Shown here: in pieces, positions 1-8,284 of the stretch
Numbering within the stretch: the first letter of the stretch is position 1
Layout of the letters: every line of letters begins with the position of its first letter
Assembly: GCA_964529325.1 (NCBI GenBank)
Contig: CAZGWH010000003.1
Location: 1-64,000, forward strand
Direction: 5' to 3'
Length of the DNA stretch: 64,000 nt
From: GCA-2689995 sp964529325
GTDB taxonomy: Bacteria; Fidelibacterota; Marinisomatia; SCGC-AAA003-L08; GCA-2689995
Translations under genes and position numbers: made by a program
The notes under the pieces: model-generated
Seen by the model: the letters and a program-made list of their open reading frames with translations, nothing else
Told to the model about the DNA's origin: nothing
The model's database searches: none

Positions 1-261
1 AATGTAGGAAGTTCACCGCGTTTTGAGCGGATTAAGACTACTTTCGTACTTTTGGTTGTTTTTTGTTTTTAGACATTGTCTAAACTCTCTCCGCGTTTTG
101 AGCGGATTAAGACAGAAGTGTATTATATTATATAGCTTAATCTGCTATATAAGTCTAAACTCTCTCCGCGTTTTGAGCGGATTAAGACTAGCTCCCATGA
201 AACCTTGTGTAGGTTTTCATAGAAGGTCTAAACTCTCTCCGCACTTCGTTTAACTCAGTGT
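1..261 (+). CRISPR. Tail of a CRISPR array (two intact 36-nt repeats, one 5'-diverged, one 3'-diverged)
   Basis: Two identical 36-nt repeats lie at 78-113 and 153-188. They begin GTCTAAAC, end ATTAAGAC and contain a TCCGC/GCGGA stem. A copy at 3-38 keeps only its last 23 bases (16-38). A copy at 226-261 keeps only its first 17 bases (226-242) and then diverges. Spacers are 39-77 (39 nt), 114-152 (39 nt) and 189-225 (37 nt). Decay of the 3' half of the rightmost copy is typical of the leader-distal end, so transcription is probably left to right with the leader and cas genes outside the window. The ATTAAGAC end resembles the ATTGAAAC-type crRNA 5' tag of type I/III systems, and the ring-nuclease-family gene downstream fits type III. 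Subtype is inference. Confidence 0.9.
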
Positions 262-475
262 AAACTTACTGAGCAGATCCATTGGTTGGTAGTTTGTGGA
301 AAGATTTTTTTTTATATTAACCATGGGCAATAATTTGAAAAATTAAACTTTACAATTTGTTAGGATGATTGGAATAACAAGGTTGTTAAACAGAAATTAA
401 AATAAAGAAAACCAATAGATTTACTTATTAGGAAAACAGAAATTAATTATACAAATAATTAATGTAAATATTAAT
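262..475. other. AT-rich spacer between CRISPR array and accessory genes
   Basis: No gene seen. A small hairpin (CTCAGT at 254-259 with ACTGAG at 268-273) sits on the boundary of the decayed last repeat. The rest is low-complexity AT-rich sequence that may hold the promoter of the following gene chain. I could not single out a convincing -35/-10 pair. Confidence 0.5.
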
Positions 476-481
476 AAGGAG
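476..481 (+). promoter_or_regulatory. Ribosome binding site AAGGAG ahead of an ATT codon
   Basis: AAGGAG is followed after five bases by an ATT (487-489) that opens a 57-codon frame, with no ATG/GTG/TTG at that distance in any frame. The SD quality and spacing are the main reasons for proposing the small gene that follows. Confidence 0.5.
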
Positions 482-486
482 TTATC

Positions 487-660
487 ATTTTTAAATTTAT
501 AGATTATTATTGGGATTCATTTGCAGATGAATCATTTTTTGTATTGAAGGTTTTTCCATTTTCTATACAAATTATTACTGGATATTTTGAAATCAGTTTA
601 ACTTTTACAATATTATTTTTTACTATTAAATTTTCTATTGATAAAGTACATCGTTTTTAA
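487..660 (+). CDS. Putative small hydrophobic protein, ATT start
   Basis: An open frame of 57 codons begins at ATT, five bases after an AAGGAG SD, and ends in TAA 17 bases before the next gene. It begins MFKFIDYYWDSFADESF if ATT initiates, then becomes phenylalanine/isoleucine-rich with a plausible single membrane segment in the second half, and ends in a basic tail (KVHRF). I recognise no family. Its position as first frame after the CRISPR array, the same strand as the operon and the good SD argue for translation. The T-rich composition and lack of a standard start argue for caution. A chance open frame is the main alternative. Confidence 0.4.
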   Translation: MFKFIDYYWDSFADESFFVLKVFPFSIQIITGYFEISLTFTILFFTIKFSIDKVHRF

Positions 661-677
661 GTTTACAAAGGAAGAAA

Positions 678-1298
678 TTGAAATTAGTCATATTAAGTGA
701 TAATCATAATAATTATAGGTTTGATGTACCACATGGAGATATTTTAATTCATTGTGGGGACTTTACATTTTCTGGCTCAAATCATGAAATCGAAAAATTT
801 AAAATTTGGATACAATCACAACCACATAAGTATAAATTATTTATTTGGGGTAATCATGAATTAATAGAACATGATGAAAATTTTTGGAAGAATGAATTAG
901 AAGAAGTGGGTGCTATTTGTTTGCATAACACTGAAGTTCAAATCAATGGGGTGCAATTTTTCGGTAGTAGTTTTACTCCTATATTTGGAGATTGGGCGTT
1001 TATGCACTCAGCCATACAGCGAAAAAAATATTGGGAAAATGCACCAAATTGCGATGTATTGATAACACATGGTCCGCCATCTGGAATATTAAGTCAAAAT
1101 TATAATAATATTGATTGTGGGTGTGAATTTTTAAATGAATATATTTTAAAATATAAACCTAAATTGCATGCTTTTGGTCATATTCATGAAGCCCATGGAT
1201 TACAAAAAGAAAAGAATTTCAATACTACTTTTGCTAATGTTTCTATATTAGATGAAGGATATAGAATGATTAATAAGCCTATGATATTCGAGATTTAA
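678..1298 (+). CDS. Calcineurin-like metallophosphoesterase, MPPED type
   Basis: A 206-residue metallophosphoesterase. Metal-binding motifs are in order: D8-N-H10, G27-D28, G58-N-H60-E, T130-H131-G, and G167-H-I-H170. The sequence FKIWIQS, GNHEL, THGPPSGIL and KPKLHAFGHIHE matches the MPPED1/MPPED2 class III phosphodiesterase family, whose animal members hydrolyse cyclic nucleotides. It retains the GHIH histidine that mammalian MPPED2 lacks, so it should be catalytically competent. The start is TTG at 678, preceded by AAAGGAAG. It lies between the CRISPR array and a ring-nuclease-family gene (13-nt gap), so a role in removing cyclic or linear oligoadenylates or other nucleotides is an attractive inference. 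The substrate cannot be read from the sequence. Confidence 0.87.
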   Translation: MKLVILSDNHNNYRFDVPHGDILIHCGDFTFSGSNHEIEKFKIWIQSQPHKYKLFIWGNHELIEHDENFWKNELEEVGAICLHNTEVQINGVQFFGSSFTPIFGDWAFMHSAIQRKKYWENAPNCDVLITHGPPSGILSQNYNNIDCGCEFLNEYILKYKPKLHAFGHIHEAHGLQKEKNFNTTFANVSILDEGYRMINKPMIFEI

Positions 1299-1311
1299 AG
1301 AAAAAGTTATT

Positions 1312-2523
1312 ATGAACCAAAAACAAAGCTACATAGAGATTTTTATTGCGGTAATTGGAATTACACCACAAGTACTAACTGAATCATTATTTTATTACTA
1401 TTCTCCATATTATAAACAAAACCGTAGTTTTGACCGTGTTATTGTTTTCACAACATTAGAAGGTAAAAAAGAACTTATTAATGCATTATTTGATCTTGGA
1501 AAATTAGAAGAATTAGAGAGAAAACTAAAACTTCCCAAGAATACAATTCCATTTACCAAAAATGATATCAAAATTTTCTGTGATGACAATAATAATCCAC
1601 TTTCAGATATACGGACAACTGAAGATAATAATAATTCATTTAATATATTACATGATGAATTTAAAAGATGGACCAAGGATAGAAAAACTAGAATTACTGC
1701 AACAGTTGCAGGAGGACGAAAAACAATGAGTGCTCAAATGGCGCTTACATTTCAATTATTTGGTCGAAAAAGAGATGAACTATTCCATATCATTGTTCCT
1801 AATAATGAATTAACAGAGAGAAAAAAAAATAATGATAATACAATTAATTATCATAAAACATGGTTTTATCCAAATAACCCCAAAGATCCAAGTGAAAAAT
1901 TAGATGTATCTATTTTACCAGTATTACGTGTAGGTAGATATTTTTCTAAAGATTTAAATCTACCCGCAGGTGAATTATATACCAGATTACAGGAAGAAAT
2001 TATTGAAAAAGGTCCAATTGAAGAGTTAATAATTAAAGGTAATAAATTAATTTCAGAAAATGAAATTCTTACTTTGCCACCATATGAAATGTCATTGTTT
2101 AATTGTTTTATTAATAAAAGGATAAATTCAACTTGTGATTCAATTTGCAGAGGGTGTGAAAATTGCTATATAAGACATGGTGAATTAGGTGCATTATTCT
2201 TTACTTTAATGCGAGATGAACACAAAAAATTATATAACTCAAATAGTGGTCATTTTGAAAAGTCAGAAATTAATAGAGCAAACCTAAAAAAAAGAATAAA
2301 TAGTAGTAATAGAGCAGAAAAGGAGTTAGCTGAAAAAGAAGTTTATGATAAAATTGACCAAATTAATTCAAAATTAAAATCTAAAATTAAAAAAAGCAAT
2401 ATTAGCAATAGATTTAAGAAAGGAATAATGATAAAATCTGAAGAATTTGAAGAAGACTCAAAGATGAAATGGATTGGCGTTTCAATAGACCCATTAATTG
2501 TGAAATATGAGAATTTAAAATGA
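1312..2523 (+). CDS. CRISPR ring-nuclease-family protein (NE0113/SSO2081-like) with C-terminal cysteine cluster
   Basis: 403 residues. The N-terminal half has the hallmarks of the Cas_NE0113/SSO2081-like (CARF-type) family: the first strand and helix IAVIGITPQVLTESLF (12-27), the TVAGGRKTM loop (131-139), and FQLFGRKRDELFHI followed by a WFYPN segment. SSO2081 (Crn1) cleaves the type III second messenger cyclic tetra-adenylate and switches signalling off. The C-terminal half is unusual: C275-x3-C279-x2-C282-x2-C285 looks like a metal or Fe-S site, followed by a lysine-rich, probably coiled region and no recognised nuclease domain. It overlaps the next gene by ATGA, so the two are translationally coupled. 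It could be a ring nuclease or a cyclic-oligoadenylate-sensing effector; sequence alone does not decide. Confidence 0.8.
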   Translation: MNQKQSYIEIFIAVIGITPQVLTESLFYYYSPYYKQNRSFDRVIVFTTLEGKKELINALFDLGKLEELERKLKLPKNTIPFTKNDIKIFCDDNNNPLSDIRTTEDNNNSFNILHDEFKRWTKDRKTRITATVAGGRKTMSAQMALTFQLFGRKRDELFHIIVPNNELTERKKNNDNTINYHKTWFYPNNPKDPSEKLDVSILPVLRVGRYFSKDLNLPAGELYTRLQEEIIEKGPIEELIIKGNKLISENEILTLPPYEMSLFNCFINKRINSTCDSICRGCENCYIRHGELGALFFTLMRDEHKKLYNSNSGHFEKSEINRANLKKRINSSNRAEKELAEKEVYDKIDQINSKLKSKIKKSNISNRFKKGIMIKSEEFEEDSKMKWIGVSIDPLIVKYENLK

Positions 2524-3455
2524 TAATATCAGCAAGTAGAAGAACTGATATACCCGCATTTTATTCTGACTGGTTTTATAATCGATTAGAAAAGGGGTAT
2601 TGCACCGTATTTAATCCATTCAATCGAAATCAAGTTAAATATGTATCTCTTAATCCTAAAGATATAGATGTAATCATATTTTGGACGAAACATTCAAAAG
2701 CATTTAGGAGTCGATTACAAAGGCTTGACGATTTAGGAATTAACTATTACTTCCAATACACTCTGGTTAACTATAATCAAACAATCCAAACCAAGGTTCC
2801 ACAGTTTGATAAATTGCTTGATGAATTTATACAATTAGCAGATCAAGTTGGCAAAGATAGAATCATTTGGCGTTATGACCCAATTATCATTAGTAAAGAT
2901 TTTACACCAGAAAGGCATATTGAGTATTTTGGTGATATTGCCGAAAAATTAAAAGGTAAAACTACAAGGTCTGTTATTAGTATAGTCGATTACTATCAGA
3001 AAACACTCCGAAATATGAAGGAATACAATGAATACGGAGTATTAAATGAGCATCCAGAGAATTTGATGGAATTCGGGAATTTTATCAAGAATCTTTCTGA
3101 TATAAGCAAGGCAAACAATCTTGAAATCCAAAGTTGTTCAGAAGCAATTGAAATGGACGACTATGGTGTAACACATGGTAAATGTATTGATGACAATTAT
3201 ATCAAAAAAGTTTTTGACTTAAATGTAATGCACAAAAAAGATGCAGGACAAAGAAAAGAATGTGGCTGCATTAAGAGTATTGATATAGGAGTATATGACA
3301 CTTGTTTGCATGGGTGTCAATATTGCTACGCAACTAAACAACATGAATCTGCAAAAAAGAACTTTGATAATCATGATCCAAATTCTCCTTCCTTACTTGG
3401 CTATTATGATGGAGATCCACCAAAAGAAGACCCACAAGGAAAGTTGTTTGAATAG
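2520..3455 (+). CDS. DUF1848 family protein with C-terminal CxxxCxxC cluster
   Basis: 311 residues beginning MIISASRRTDIPAFYSDWF, the diagnostic opening of DUF1848. A central TIM-barrel-like region (IIFWTKHSKAF, IIWRYDPIIIS) is followed by a C-terminal C248-G-C250 pair and C262-x3-C266-x2-C269-Y-A. The last is spaced exactly like a radical-SAM [4Fe-4S] motif but sits at the C-terminus instead of the usual N-terminus. The family's biochemical role is not established to my knowledge. The gene is coupled to the ring-nuclease-family gene upstream (4-nt overlap) and is separated by 3 nt from the methyltransferase-helicase fusion downstream, so all three are probably co-expressed. Assignment to DUF1848 is firm; a redox or radical function is inference. 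Confidence 0.85.
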   Translation: MIISASRRTDIPAFYSDWFYNRLEKGYCTVFNPFNRNQVKYVSLNPKDIDVIIFWTKHSKAFRSRLQRLDDLGINYYFQYTLVNYNQTIQTKVPQFDKLLDEFIQLADQVGKDRIIWRYDPIIISKDFTPERHIEYFGDIAEKLKGKTTRSVISIVDYYQKTLRNMKEYNEYGVLNEHPENLMEFGNFIKNLSDISKANNLEIQSCSEAIEMDDYGVTHGKCIDDNYIKKVFDLNVMHKKDAGQRKECGCIKSIDIGVYDTCLHGCQYCYATKQHESAKKNFDNHDPNSPSLLGYYDGDPPKEDPQGKLFE

Positions 3456-3458
3456 TAT

Positions 3459-6400
3459 ATGCCTTTTAATTTTTTCAAAACAAATATAATCCCCGATGAC
3501 CAAGTTGTATATATTTATGATTTGGTAAAAAATATAATTGCCCCTGGTAATCGTGCATTTGTTTCACCCGAAATACAAAGATTAATAGATGAAAGGCTTG
3601 ATGAAAGGCTACATGAACACAATTGGCGAGAAAATAAAAATTTCAGAAAAGAATTAGCATTAGCCTTTTGGAAGAAGAAATTCTCGTCTTATGAAGGCAA
3701 GTATTTCCCTGACTACTATTCAGCATATTACATGCCAAATAATATCTATAAAGTTCAATTAATGTTCTTGGAGTTATTTAGGCTTGGGAAAATTAGTTTT
3801 TCAGAAAAGAAAATAAAAGTTTTAGATATAGGTTCTGCTGTAGGAACAACTGCTTGGGCTTTATATGACTTTTATCAAATTCTTGTGAATGTTTTAAATC
3901 TATACGGCTTACCGTTTGACAAACTTCCTGTAATGGAAGTGGATAGTATTGAAAAATATCAAAGTAATATTGATTATTTTAATGGTTTTTTAGAGAAAGT
4001 ATCTGCAAATAATTCAAAAGTTAAAATTAACACTCCTATTAAAGCTGATGTTCTCGATAGCGGTTTAGATAATGTAAATCTAAATAAATATGATGTTGTT
4101 ATTGCTTCAAATATTATTAATGAATTTCCTACATATAATGACCAACTTACTTTTGCAAAAACTATAATTAATAATATAAAAAACACTGCATCATTTATTC
4201 TGCTTGAAACTGCCTATTTAAAAGACACCATCCCATTGAAGAAAATTCAATATGAGTTATCACAAATGAAGGATGTCAAAATTGTTAGTCCATGTGGTAA
4301 AATTAATGGGTTGTCAAAAAGATGTGATAATTGTTACAGTTTTAGAAAGGAGAGTTTGAAAATTCCTGAAACAATGAAACTTTTCTCAAGCAATCTTGAT
4401 GAAGGCGATGAGAATGAAAAGTTAAAATGGAGTTATACAATATTCTCTAAAAAATTAGAAGTAAGTAATATTAAAACAAATGGCTACTTAGCATTAAGCG
4501 AGCATTCAAAGAATGGAAAGCAACAATCTATTTCAGTAGAGGTTGAGATAGTTTCGGGTAAATTGTATAAGAAGGGTGATAAAAATTACTATTATCTGAA
4601 AGTATGTGACCAAAGCGAAGATTTTGAAGAATTTATATTAAAGGTTCCACGCTATTATGAACTTCCCAATTATCATTTTGGTGATATATTTGAAATAAAA
4701 AATGCAAATATTGAACAAATCGACTGGATAAAACCTCAATCTGTAAATTTTGCATTGGTTATTGATTCTCGTACAACTACAGTTATCAATAAATCTGAAC
4801 TATCAGAGCCAAGAGGGCTAGTGTCATTTAAGGATATTGATGAAAACAATATTTTATATTTTTTAGAACGATTTTTTAATTATGATAAGTTTAATGATGG
4901 TCAGTTTGATATATTAAAGAGAGTACTCCAAAATGAAGATGTATTAGGCATTTTAGCAACTGGCGGTGGCAAGTCTCTAACATTTCAACTTCCTGCACTA
5001 TTAAAACCAGGTGTCTCTATAATTATTTCTCCTTTAAAAAGTTTAATGGATGATCAAGTTCATGGTTTAAAAAACAGGTTTGGGTTTGATTTTGTAGATA
5101 GAATTCACAGTGGAATGGATTTACAAGAAAAAGGACAGGTTTTACAGCGATTTAAAAATGGAAAACTCAAAATATTATATATTGCTCCAGAAAGACTTCA
5201 ACAAAAAACCTTCCAGTTGGAATTGAAACGCTTAATCGAAAGAGGAGTAAATATTAACTATTTTCCTATCGACGAGGCACATTGTATTTCTGAGTGGGGT
5301 CATGATTTTAGACCTCCATATTCACGGTTAAAAGATAGACAACAAGATTTACCTCATATTGATGGAAACCATCCATCCATAATCGCTCTAACTGCCACTG
5401 CATCTCAAAAAGTTCAAGAAGATGTGTTGGAACAGCTATCTATGGATAAAGATAAAAATTTAATTCATAAAATTGTTGATAGAAAAGAGTTGAGTTTAGA
5501 AGTGATACCGATGCAATATGAACTCTCAAGCGGTAAATATAAAGTAACTTATCGAAACCCTGACGATAAAAACGGATTTTCAGAACATCATTTTGAAGAA
5601 GGTGCTATGCGTCATGATGTTTTGAAATATGTATTAGATAATATATTACCTCATAGATTTGATTCTTTTGATATTAGCCAAGATGCTGGACTAATCTTTA
5701 CTATTTATGCAGACCCAAAACCAGCGATTGAAATGGCTGAAAAAACAGTGAAAAAAATTGCTAAAGAAAAGGAAATAAGTGAAGGTTCTGTTAAATATCA
5801 AAAATTATCGGAATATATCCTCCTCGAAGAGTTCAGGTCAGATAAATGTCGTGAAGGTGAAGGTGCAAGATGGTTGTCAGAATATTTAAATAAAAATGGT
5901 ATAGATAATAAACCATGGTTCTCATCGTTAGGATATCGTAAGGGTCGAACTTCTGCAGATAAAAGAAAACTTGATAAGGCGTGGGAAAAAATAAAAGTCA
6001 AAACTCAAGATGAGTATATTAGTAATAACGTAAATCTTTTAGTTACTACAAAAGGATTTGGTATGGGAATTGATAAGCCAAATATCCGATACATTATACA
6101 TTTTGGTTTTCCTGACTCATTAGAATCATATTTCCAACAGATTGGTAGAGCAGGCAGAGATAGAGAACATTCGCATTGTATTTTACTTTGGGATGCACCT
6201 ACATCTGATTGCGAAATATACCTTAAAGAGAATAAAACTCCCGAATGCTATAAACCAGATGATACAACTGGAAAGATACAATTTAAAGAATGTCCGTATG
6301 GTAGAATAAGGAAGTGTGATTATGCTAAACAGATTCACTTTATTGAATCAGGTTATCCCACTATTGATGAGTTACAGTTCGCAATTGATTACCTGAAAGA

Positions 6401-7697
6401 GAAATCTATAAGTCAAAAAACATTTCCATGGATCCACCTTAAAAAGGATTATATGAAAGATCAAGTTGCAAGTGCTCTTGGTTATAAAGGAATTCATCGC
6501 TCTCAAATAAACGAACAATTGTTGATTGAAACATTATCCACTCTAAATTATGTTTATGAATTTTCACAAACCTATTTAGAAATATTAATTCATAGAAAAA
6601 CGACGATGCGAGAAATATTAGAATCAACAAACAACGACATTGTTAAGGAGCATATTGAACTACTCGATCATATTTATCCTAAGTTTATTGATTCTCCCCC
6701 CAACAATAATTTTAGACCATTTGATATTTCTGATTATGTCCAAAAAATCAGAAAAGTATTGAATAAGGAAATTTTAATTGATGAAGTTGTTCAATTCTTT
6801 AATATGCTTAATGAAAGAGATGACATTGAGTTGAAATTTAATTACATGAAAGACTTTGGGTATGAAATAAAACTGAATGAAGAGATGTTGCAAACAGCAA
6901 TTGATGATGCAGAACATTTTAAAAAAGTTTCTGATTGGAAAGAATCCCAATATCTTATGTTTGAGAATGTAGTAAAGTATGCAAAACTTGAACCATTTTC
7001 TCAAACTGAAGAGCATACCAATACCATGTGTCGTCGTTCCCATATAATGACTGTTTTTAGCACCGAAGGAGCAAAAGTAGGTGAAGGAGTTCGGTGTGAT
7101 TACTGTGATAATTGCGGTTATCATAATTCATGGGATGAAAATGCAAATGATTTGATTGCAGGATATGACGAACAACAATTTCGAGTAAATGTTAGAGAGT
7201 TTTATTCAAAGCAGTCAAATAACGGAGAATACATTAAATCTAATATGAGTCATTTCTTTTCAATTGTAGATGAAATGATTAAAGAAAATTACACAATGAT
7301 GGTAGAAACAATATCGGATGCTTGGTTGGAACAAATAGGTGAATCTGAAAATCCCGCAACTAATCTTATGCTGTCTATCGTTCATCACTTAAAAAAGGAT
7401 AAAATCCAACATTCTAAATATTTAAAAAAAGTATTTGAAGTAATAGATGATACCAATCTAACTCAAAATATTATAATAGGGTTATTCAAATCAGCAGAAA
7501 TTGCCCCAATGGATATTTATAGGGAGCAATTTAGAAAGGTAGATTCTAAAAGGAAAATGAAGTTACTTAGAATATTTAGTTCAAATAAGTCAGATGAATT
7601 TGAAATAATAGAGACAACAATTGGTTTGGAAATTGTTGGAAATCAAAATCGAAAGTTTAAATCAGTCTTAGGAAAAATTGAGAAAATGGAGGTCTAA
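3459..7697 (+). CDS. Fusion of Rsm22-like methyltransferase and RecQ-family DNA helicase
   Basis: A single 1412-residue frame. Residues ~85-335 form a class I SAM-methyltransferase fold: motif I VLDIGSAVGTTAW (121-133), ASNIINEF (216-223), and C279-x9-C289-x2-C292. This resembles the Rsm22 family, which carries an Fe-S cluster. After a linker (~335-465) comes a RecQ helicase: ATGGGKS Walker A (500-506), DEAH box (605-608) in IDEAHCISEWGHDFRPP, TATA motif III, a long insertion, TTKGFGMGIDKPN and QQIGRAGRD. A RecQ zinc-binding CRRSH...CDYCDNC follows near residue 1190. A C-terminal ~200-residue extension is unassigned. RecQ proteins unwind DNA 3' to 5'. I know of no standard protein with this methyltransferase-RecQ order; the context suggests mobile-element or phage defence (inference). 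Confidence 0.85.
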   Translation: MPFNFFKTNIIPDDQVVYIYDLVKNIIAPGNRAFVSPEIQRLIDERLDERLHEHNWRENKNFRKELALAFWKKKFSSYEGKYFPDYYSAYYMPNNIYKVQLMFLELFRLGKISFSEKKIKVLDIGSAVGTTAWALYDFYQILVNVLNLYGLPFDKLPVMEVDSIEKYQSNIDYFNGFLEKVSANNSKVKINTPIKADVLDSGLDNVNLNKYDVVIASNIINEFPTYNDQLTFAKTIINNIKNTASFILLETAYLKDTIPLKKIQYELSQMKDVKIVSPCGKINGLSKRCDNCYSFRKESLKIPETMKLFSSNLDEGDENEKLKWSYTIFSKKLEVSNIKTNGYLALSEHSKNGKQQSISVEVEIVSGKLYKKGDKNYYYLKVCDQSEDFEEFILKVPRYYELPNYHFGDIFEIKNANIEQIDWIKPQSVNFALVIDSRTTTVINKSELSEPRGLVSFKDIDENNILYFLERFFNYDKFNDGQFDILKRVLQNEDVLGILATGGGKSLTFQLPALLKPGVSIIISPLKSLMDDQVHGLKNRFGFDFVDRIHSGMDLQEKGQVLQRFKNGKLKILYIAPERLQQKTFQLELKRLIERGVNINYFPIDEAHCISEWGHDFRPPYSRLKDRQQDLPHIDGNHPSIIALTATASQKVQEDVLEQLSMDKDKNLIHKIVDRKELSLEVIPMQYELSSGKYKVTYRNPDDKNGFSEHHFEEGAMRHDVLKYVLDNILPHRFDSFDISQDAGLIFTIYADPKPAIEMAEKTVKKIAKEKEISEGSVKYQKLSEYILLEEFRSDKCREGEGARWLSEYLNKNGIDNKPWFSSLGYRKGRTSADKRKLDKAWEKIKVKTQDEYISNNVNLLVTTKGFGMGIDKPNIRYIIHFGFPDSLESYFQQIGRAGRDREHSHCILLWDAPTSDCEIYLKENKTPECYKPDDTTGKIQFKECPYGRIRKCDYAKQIHFIESGYPTIDELQFAIDYLKEKSISQKTFPWIHLKKDYMKDQVASALGYKGIHRSQINEQLLIETLSTLNYVYEFSQTYLEILIHRKTTMREILESTNNDIVKEHIELLDHIYPKFIDSPPNNNFRPFDISDYVQKIRKVLNKEILIDEVVQFFNMLNERDDIELKFNYMKDFGYEIKLNEEMLQTAIDDAEHFKKVSDWKESQYLMFENVVKYAKLEPFSQTEEHTNTMCRRSHIMTVFSTEGAKVGEGVRCDYCDNCGYHNSWDENANDLIAGYDEQQFRVNVREFYSKQSNNGEYIKSNMSHFFSIVDEMIKENYTMMVETISDAWLEQIGESENPATNLMLSIVHHLKKDKIQHSKYLKKVFEVIDDTNLTQNIIIGLFKSAEIAPMDIYREQFRKVDSKRKMKLLRIFSSNKSDEFEIIETTIGLEIVGNQNRKFKSVLGKIEKMEV

Positions 7698-8284
7698 TGA
7701 ACAAGCAGTTTGAAAAAGTTATAAAAAAAATGGATGAACAGTCGAATAAAGCAATTGAATTACAAAAACATGTTTCGTCTTTATTCACCAAAGTAGAATC
7801 AACTCAAGGAGATATTGACAAAAAAATAGATAAGGTCAATAAGGACTTAGAAAAAGTATTGGGTGGTTTTGAAGTTGAATCGGAACGAATATTTAAAGAT
7901 GTTAAATCTGAGTTTGATAAATTAAAAACTGATATAAATACTTCATTACAAGATAAGATTAAAGAAATTGGTATTCTTAAAGAAGAATATCAAGAAAATG
8001 TATCTAATCTAATTCAATCGATTGATAAAAAGTCTAATAAAATTCTTAAAATTTATAATGAATTGGAGGGCATTAAAAAAATACAAAAAGACGCAATAAA
8101 AACTTTTGGTGAAATTGCTGGCAACCAGAAAATGGCAACAGATAAATTCACCAAAGAATCACAAGAATTGTTAACAAATACAGATTTGGGCAATTTGCTA
8201 CACATTGTTGAGTCATTTGAATCTCGACTAGTGAAATTGGAAAATTACGCCCACAAACACACATTTGGAGGAACTAAAGTATGA
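7697..8284 (+). CDS. Coiled-coil protein of the helicase operon
   Basis: 195 residues, dominated by heptad-like, Lys/Glu-rich helices (for example VNKDLEKVLGGFEVESE and VKSEFDKLKTDINTSLQDK) with no membrane segment or enzyme motif. The C-terminus (KLENYAHKHTFGGTKV) is a short non-helical tail. The ATG overlaps the helicase stop (TAATG) and has a GGAGG SD inside the helicase gene. It overlaps the next gene by ATGA. Such tight coupling suggests a structural or regulatory partner of the fusion helicase. I do not recognise a family. Confidence 0.75.
   Translation: MNKQFEKVIKKMDEQSNKAIELQKHVSSLFTKVESTQGDIDKKIDKVNKDLEKVLGGFEVESERIFKDVKSEFDKLKTDINTSLQDKIKEIGILKEEYQENVSNLIQSIDKKSNKILKIYNELEGIKKIQKDAIKTFGEIAGNQKMATDKFTKESQELLTNTDLGNLLHIVESFESRLVKLENYAHKHTFGGTKV

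Noticed and set aside
23..253. A 76-codon open frame across the CRISPR repeats
   Set aside because: It encodes the repeat units themselves (recurring SLRVLSGLR); it is an artefact of the array, not a gene.
1410..1676. 88-codon frame antisense to the ring-nuclease-family gene
   Set aside because: Lies wholly within a gene with clear family motifs on the other strand; composition is that of a shadow frame.
3295..3489. 64-codon frame overlapping the end of the DUF1848 gene
   Set aside because: Alternate-frame shadow of the conserved Cys-rich end; no SD or recognisable sequence.
6774..7124. 116-codon frame antisense to the helicase zinc module
   Set aside because: The + strand codes for the conserved CRRSH/CDYCDNC module; the antisense frame is a by-product.
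3459..7697. BREX, DISARM or Hachiman defence system
   Set aside because: None of the marker genes of those systems is present beside it (no PglZ/BrxC, DrmA/B or HamA-like frame), so no known name was given.
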